Positions 6,650-8,294 of a DNA stretch of 8,294 nt are shown here, piece after piece. Where the stretch lies: positions 2,530-10,823 of the forward strand of contig JACDEC010000056.1 of NCBI GenBank assembly GCA_013816645.1, read 5' to 3'. The translations under genes were made by a program, and so were the position numbers. The notes under the pieces were generated by a model that did not search any database, was not told the DNA's origin, and worked only from the letters and a program-made list of their open reading frames with translations. Positions within the stretch are counted from its first letter, which is position 1. Every line of letters starts with the position of its first letter. The DNA is from Planctomycetota bacterium (GTDB taxonomy: Bacteria; Planctomycetota; UBA11346).

Positions 6650-7672
6650 ATGCATCGATCCGCCTGCCTGTCCGTCATCCTGTGCGCCCTGTGGCTGGCA
6701 TGCGTCGGCGCCGCCGAGGCGCCCGTCACACCGGAGGTGGTGCTCACCAAGGCCCAGGCCGACGCTCTTTTCAAGGGCAAGCCGGCCAAGATGGTCCTCG
6801 GCTACCAGCCGAACAAGAAGATCGCCTGGCAGGATCCCAGCGAAGGCTACGAGCCGATCTACACCACCATGCCGATCTACCTCATCGACTTCGCGTCGGC
6901 GACGCCGGCGTGCACCCTGCTGGTCGCCAAGGCCAAGGCCGTGGTCGGCGACCCGTTCATCAGCCCGGACGGCACGCGTTTCGCCTACAACTCCGGCGGG
7001 TCGGTCCATGTCGCCAAACTCGCGGCCGGAGCTCCCGAGTCGACGCTGATCGCCAAGCTCGGGTTCGACCAGCGCTGGTGGATCCACCCGGTTACTGGCG
7101 ATGAGTACCTCATCTACGTCGACACCCCGCCGGGCAATCAGGCCGACATGGATGGCAAGACGATCATGCAGAAATTGAAGAAGGGGAGCTGCGCCGCGGA
7201 TGGTGCCCCGACCATCCTGATCGCCAAGCAGACCTTCCGTTGCGGCCGCTCGCCGGATGGCGCGTACCTGGCGACCACGCAGCCGGGACATGTCCTGGCA
7301 AAATTGACGCCGGCCACCGCCGTGGAGAACGCCTCAATTGAAGTCATCCATACCACCCGCGGGAAGTGCAACGGCTCGATGAGCCAGGATCCGGCGCGCC
7401 CCAGCGTCTTCATGTGGATGGATTCCTCGCACAAGAAGATCTACTACGAAGCGAAGGAGGACTCCGCGTGCATCGAGGTGCCCAACGGATTCAAGCACAT
7501 GCAATGGGGCGAATGGTCGACCCATCCCGACTTCTTCTCGGTCTCGCCCAGCGTTCCCGACGACTGGTCGGACCACAAACTGCACGAAGCCTACATCTAC
7601 CAGTGGTCGACCGCCGCCTGGACCAGGGTTACCGTCGGTGCCGGTCCCTCGCACCTGTGGGTCGGCAAGTGA
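6650..7672 (+). CDS. Exported beta-propeller-like protein (TolB/PD40-like repeats)
   Basis: The 340-residue product has a signal peptide (ACLSVILCALWLACVGAAEA, cleavage near residues 21-24). The mature chain shows PD40-like blade motifs: FISPDGTRFAYNSG at 103-116, CGRSPDGAYLATTQ at 198-211, a degenerate SMSQDPARPSVFMW at 243-256, and HMQWGEWSTHPDFFSV at 283-298. This suggests a TolB-type beta-propeller, usually a protein- or glycan-binding scaffold outside the cytosol rather than an enzyme. Four cysteines (C181, C198, C240, C274) in the second half could form disulphides. ATG 6650 is chosen because it gives the signal peptide and GGA at 6641-6643 lies 6 bases ahead; the open frame upstream to 6512 overlaps the previous gene and is not used. 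The gene starts 23 bases after the solenoid gene and overlaps the next. I do not recognise a named family over the full length. Confidence 0.7.
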   Translation: MHRSACLSVILCALWLACVGAAEAPVTPEVVLTKAQADALFKGKPAKMVLGYQPNKKIAWQDPSEGYEPIYTTMPIYLIDFASATPACTLLVAKAKAVVGDPFISPDGTRFAYNSGGSVHVAKLAAGAPESTLIAKLGFDQRWWIHPVTGDEYLIYVDTPPGNQADMDGKTIMQKLKKGSCAADGAPTILIAKQTFRCGRSPDGAYLATTQPGHVLAKLTPATAVENASIEVIHTTRGKCNGSMSQDPARPSVFMWMDSSHKKIYYEAKEDSACIEVPNGFKHMQWGEWSTHPDFFSVSPSVPDDWSDHKLHEAYIYQWSTAAWTRVTVGAGPSHLWVGK

Positions 7673-8294
7673 TCCGCGTCCTGCTGTGCGTCGCCTTGCT
7701 CGCGTGCTGCCTGGTCGATGCTGCGCGCGCGGCCGAGGCGCCGCTGACCACACCGATCTTGGCGATGACCGAGAACCTCGCCGCGCCGGTCATCGTGCAG
7801 ACCGATGACGGCACGCCGGTGATGACCACCTATTACGATCTCACCGCGCGCGGCTTGGCGTTCTTCGGGCCACGTGTCGAAGCGCACCTCGGCGGCGGCA
7901 GCTACCGCGCCGAGCGCGTCGGCGCGCATATCGCCGCGATGCTCGCCAAGGGCGGCGGCATGACCTTCGCGATCGACCTCGAACCCGATGGCGTCCAGCC
8001 CGACGCAGCCTGCATCGCCGCCTATGCAGCGGGCAAGGATGCGCCGCAGTTCGCGGTGACCAGCGAGGGAAATGGAATGCGGGTCGCGCTCGGCGACACC
8101 GTGCTCGCCGCGCCCTGCGCTCCCGGGCCGCGGCACCTGGTGGTCAGCGCGGGCGGCGGCGCCTTGACGCTCTACGTCGACGGAGCTCCCGCGGGAACCA
8201 CGCCGTTGTCGGCCCTGCCGATCTGGGTCGACGGCATCCTGCGCCTGGGCAACGACGCCCAGGCCGCGCACCCATGGCGCGGAGTGGTCTCGGG
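7669..8294 (+). CDS. Exported LamG-like (concanavalin-fold) protein, 3' end cut off
   Basis: A GTG start overlaps the previous stop codon (GTGA at 7669-7672), a sign of translational coupling. The frame is open to the window end, giving 208 residues. The N-terminus is a signal peptide (MIRVLLCVALLACCLVDA, then ARA-AEA, cleavage likely after residue 21); a lipoprotein site at C13 is less likely because LLAC departs from the usual lipobox. The region from about 55 to the end reads as a LamG/LamGL jelly-roll: YYDLTARGLAFFG, MTFAIDLEPDG at 98-108, HLVVSAGGGALTLYVDG at 156-172, and LRLGNDAQAAHPWRGVV at 191-207, matching the strand order of bacterial LamG domains that bind glycans or act as surface modules. 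The next in-frame ATG (codon 33) would remove the signal peptide, so the GTG start is preferred. Further domains may follow beyond the window. Confidence 0.75.
   Translation, partial: MIRVLLCVALLACCLVDAARAAEAPLTTPILAMTENLAAPVIVQTDDGTPVMTTYYDLTARGLAFFGPRVEAHLGGGSYRAERVGAHIAAMLAKGGGMTFAIDLEPDGVQPDAACIAAYAAGKDAPQFAVTSEGNGMRVALGDTVLAAPCAPGPRHLVVSAGGGALTLYVDGAPAGTTPLSALPIWVDGILRLGNDAQAAHPWRGVVS

Noticed and set aside
7669..7740. Lipoprotein signal at C13 of the LamG-like protein
   Set aside because: LLAC has Leu at the -2 position, unusual for a lipobox, while ARA-AEA gives an ordinary signal peptidase I site.

Overview
The window is very GC-rich bacterial DNA with dense, short-gap gene packing. 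It carries parts of seven protein-coding genes and no RNA gene, insertion sequence or CRISPR array that I can see. The gene content suggests a Gram-negative bacterium with a large polysaccharide and surface-protein repertoire. It includes an AlgJ/AlgX-like O-acetyltransferase with an extra C-terminal beta domain, exported beta-solenoid and LamG proteins, and cytosolic GH1-like and GH43 enzymes. This is the style of Planctomycetota, Verrucomicrobiota and relatives. That placement is an inference from style, not from a marker gene.

Left part (1-3690, + strand): the 3' end of an AlgJ/AlgX-like SGNH acetyltransferase is followed by a 156-base gap. That gap holds a good -10 element (TAGAAT) inside a perfect 8-bp inverted repeat. 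Next come two distantly related GH1-like (clan GH-A) glycosidase genes, 20 bases apart, both without signal peptides. Together they look like part of an exopolysaccharide modification cluster.

Middle (3716-4720, - strand): a GH43-type glycosidase with all three catalytic carboxylates recognisable, also without a signal peptide. It converges on the GH1-like pair with a 25-base gap. Its upstream region shares the 11-mer GGCGTAGAATG with the promoter of the GH1-like pair, at nearly the same distance from the start codon, so the two oppositely oriented units may be read by the same kind of promoter.

Right part (4935-8294, + strand): a divergent operon of exported proteins. It contains a 563-residue beta-solenoid protein with no visible anchor, a 340-residue beta-propeller-like protein, and a translationally coupled LamG-like protein that runs off the window end. 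All three have N-terminal signal peptides. Their joint role is unknown to me; a cell-surface or matrix function is likely.

Nothing proves a new defence or mobile system. The points most worth a second look are the paired promoter/operator structure, the tandem cytosolic GH1-like enzymes beside an acetyltransferase, and the unassigned three-gene export operon.
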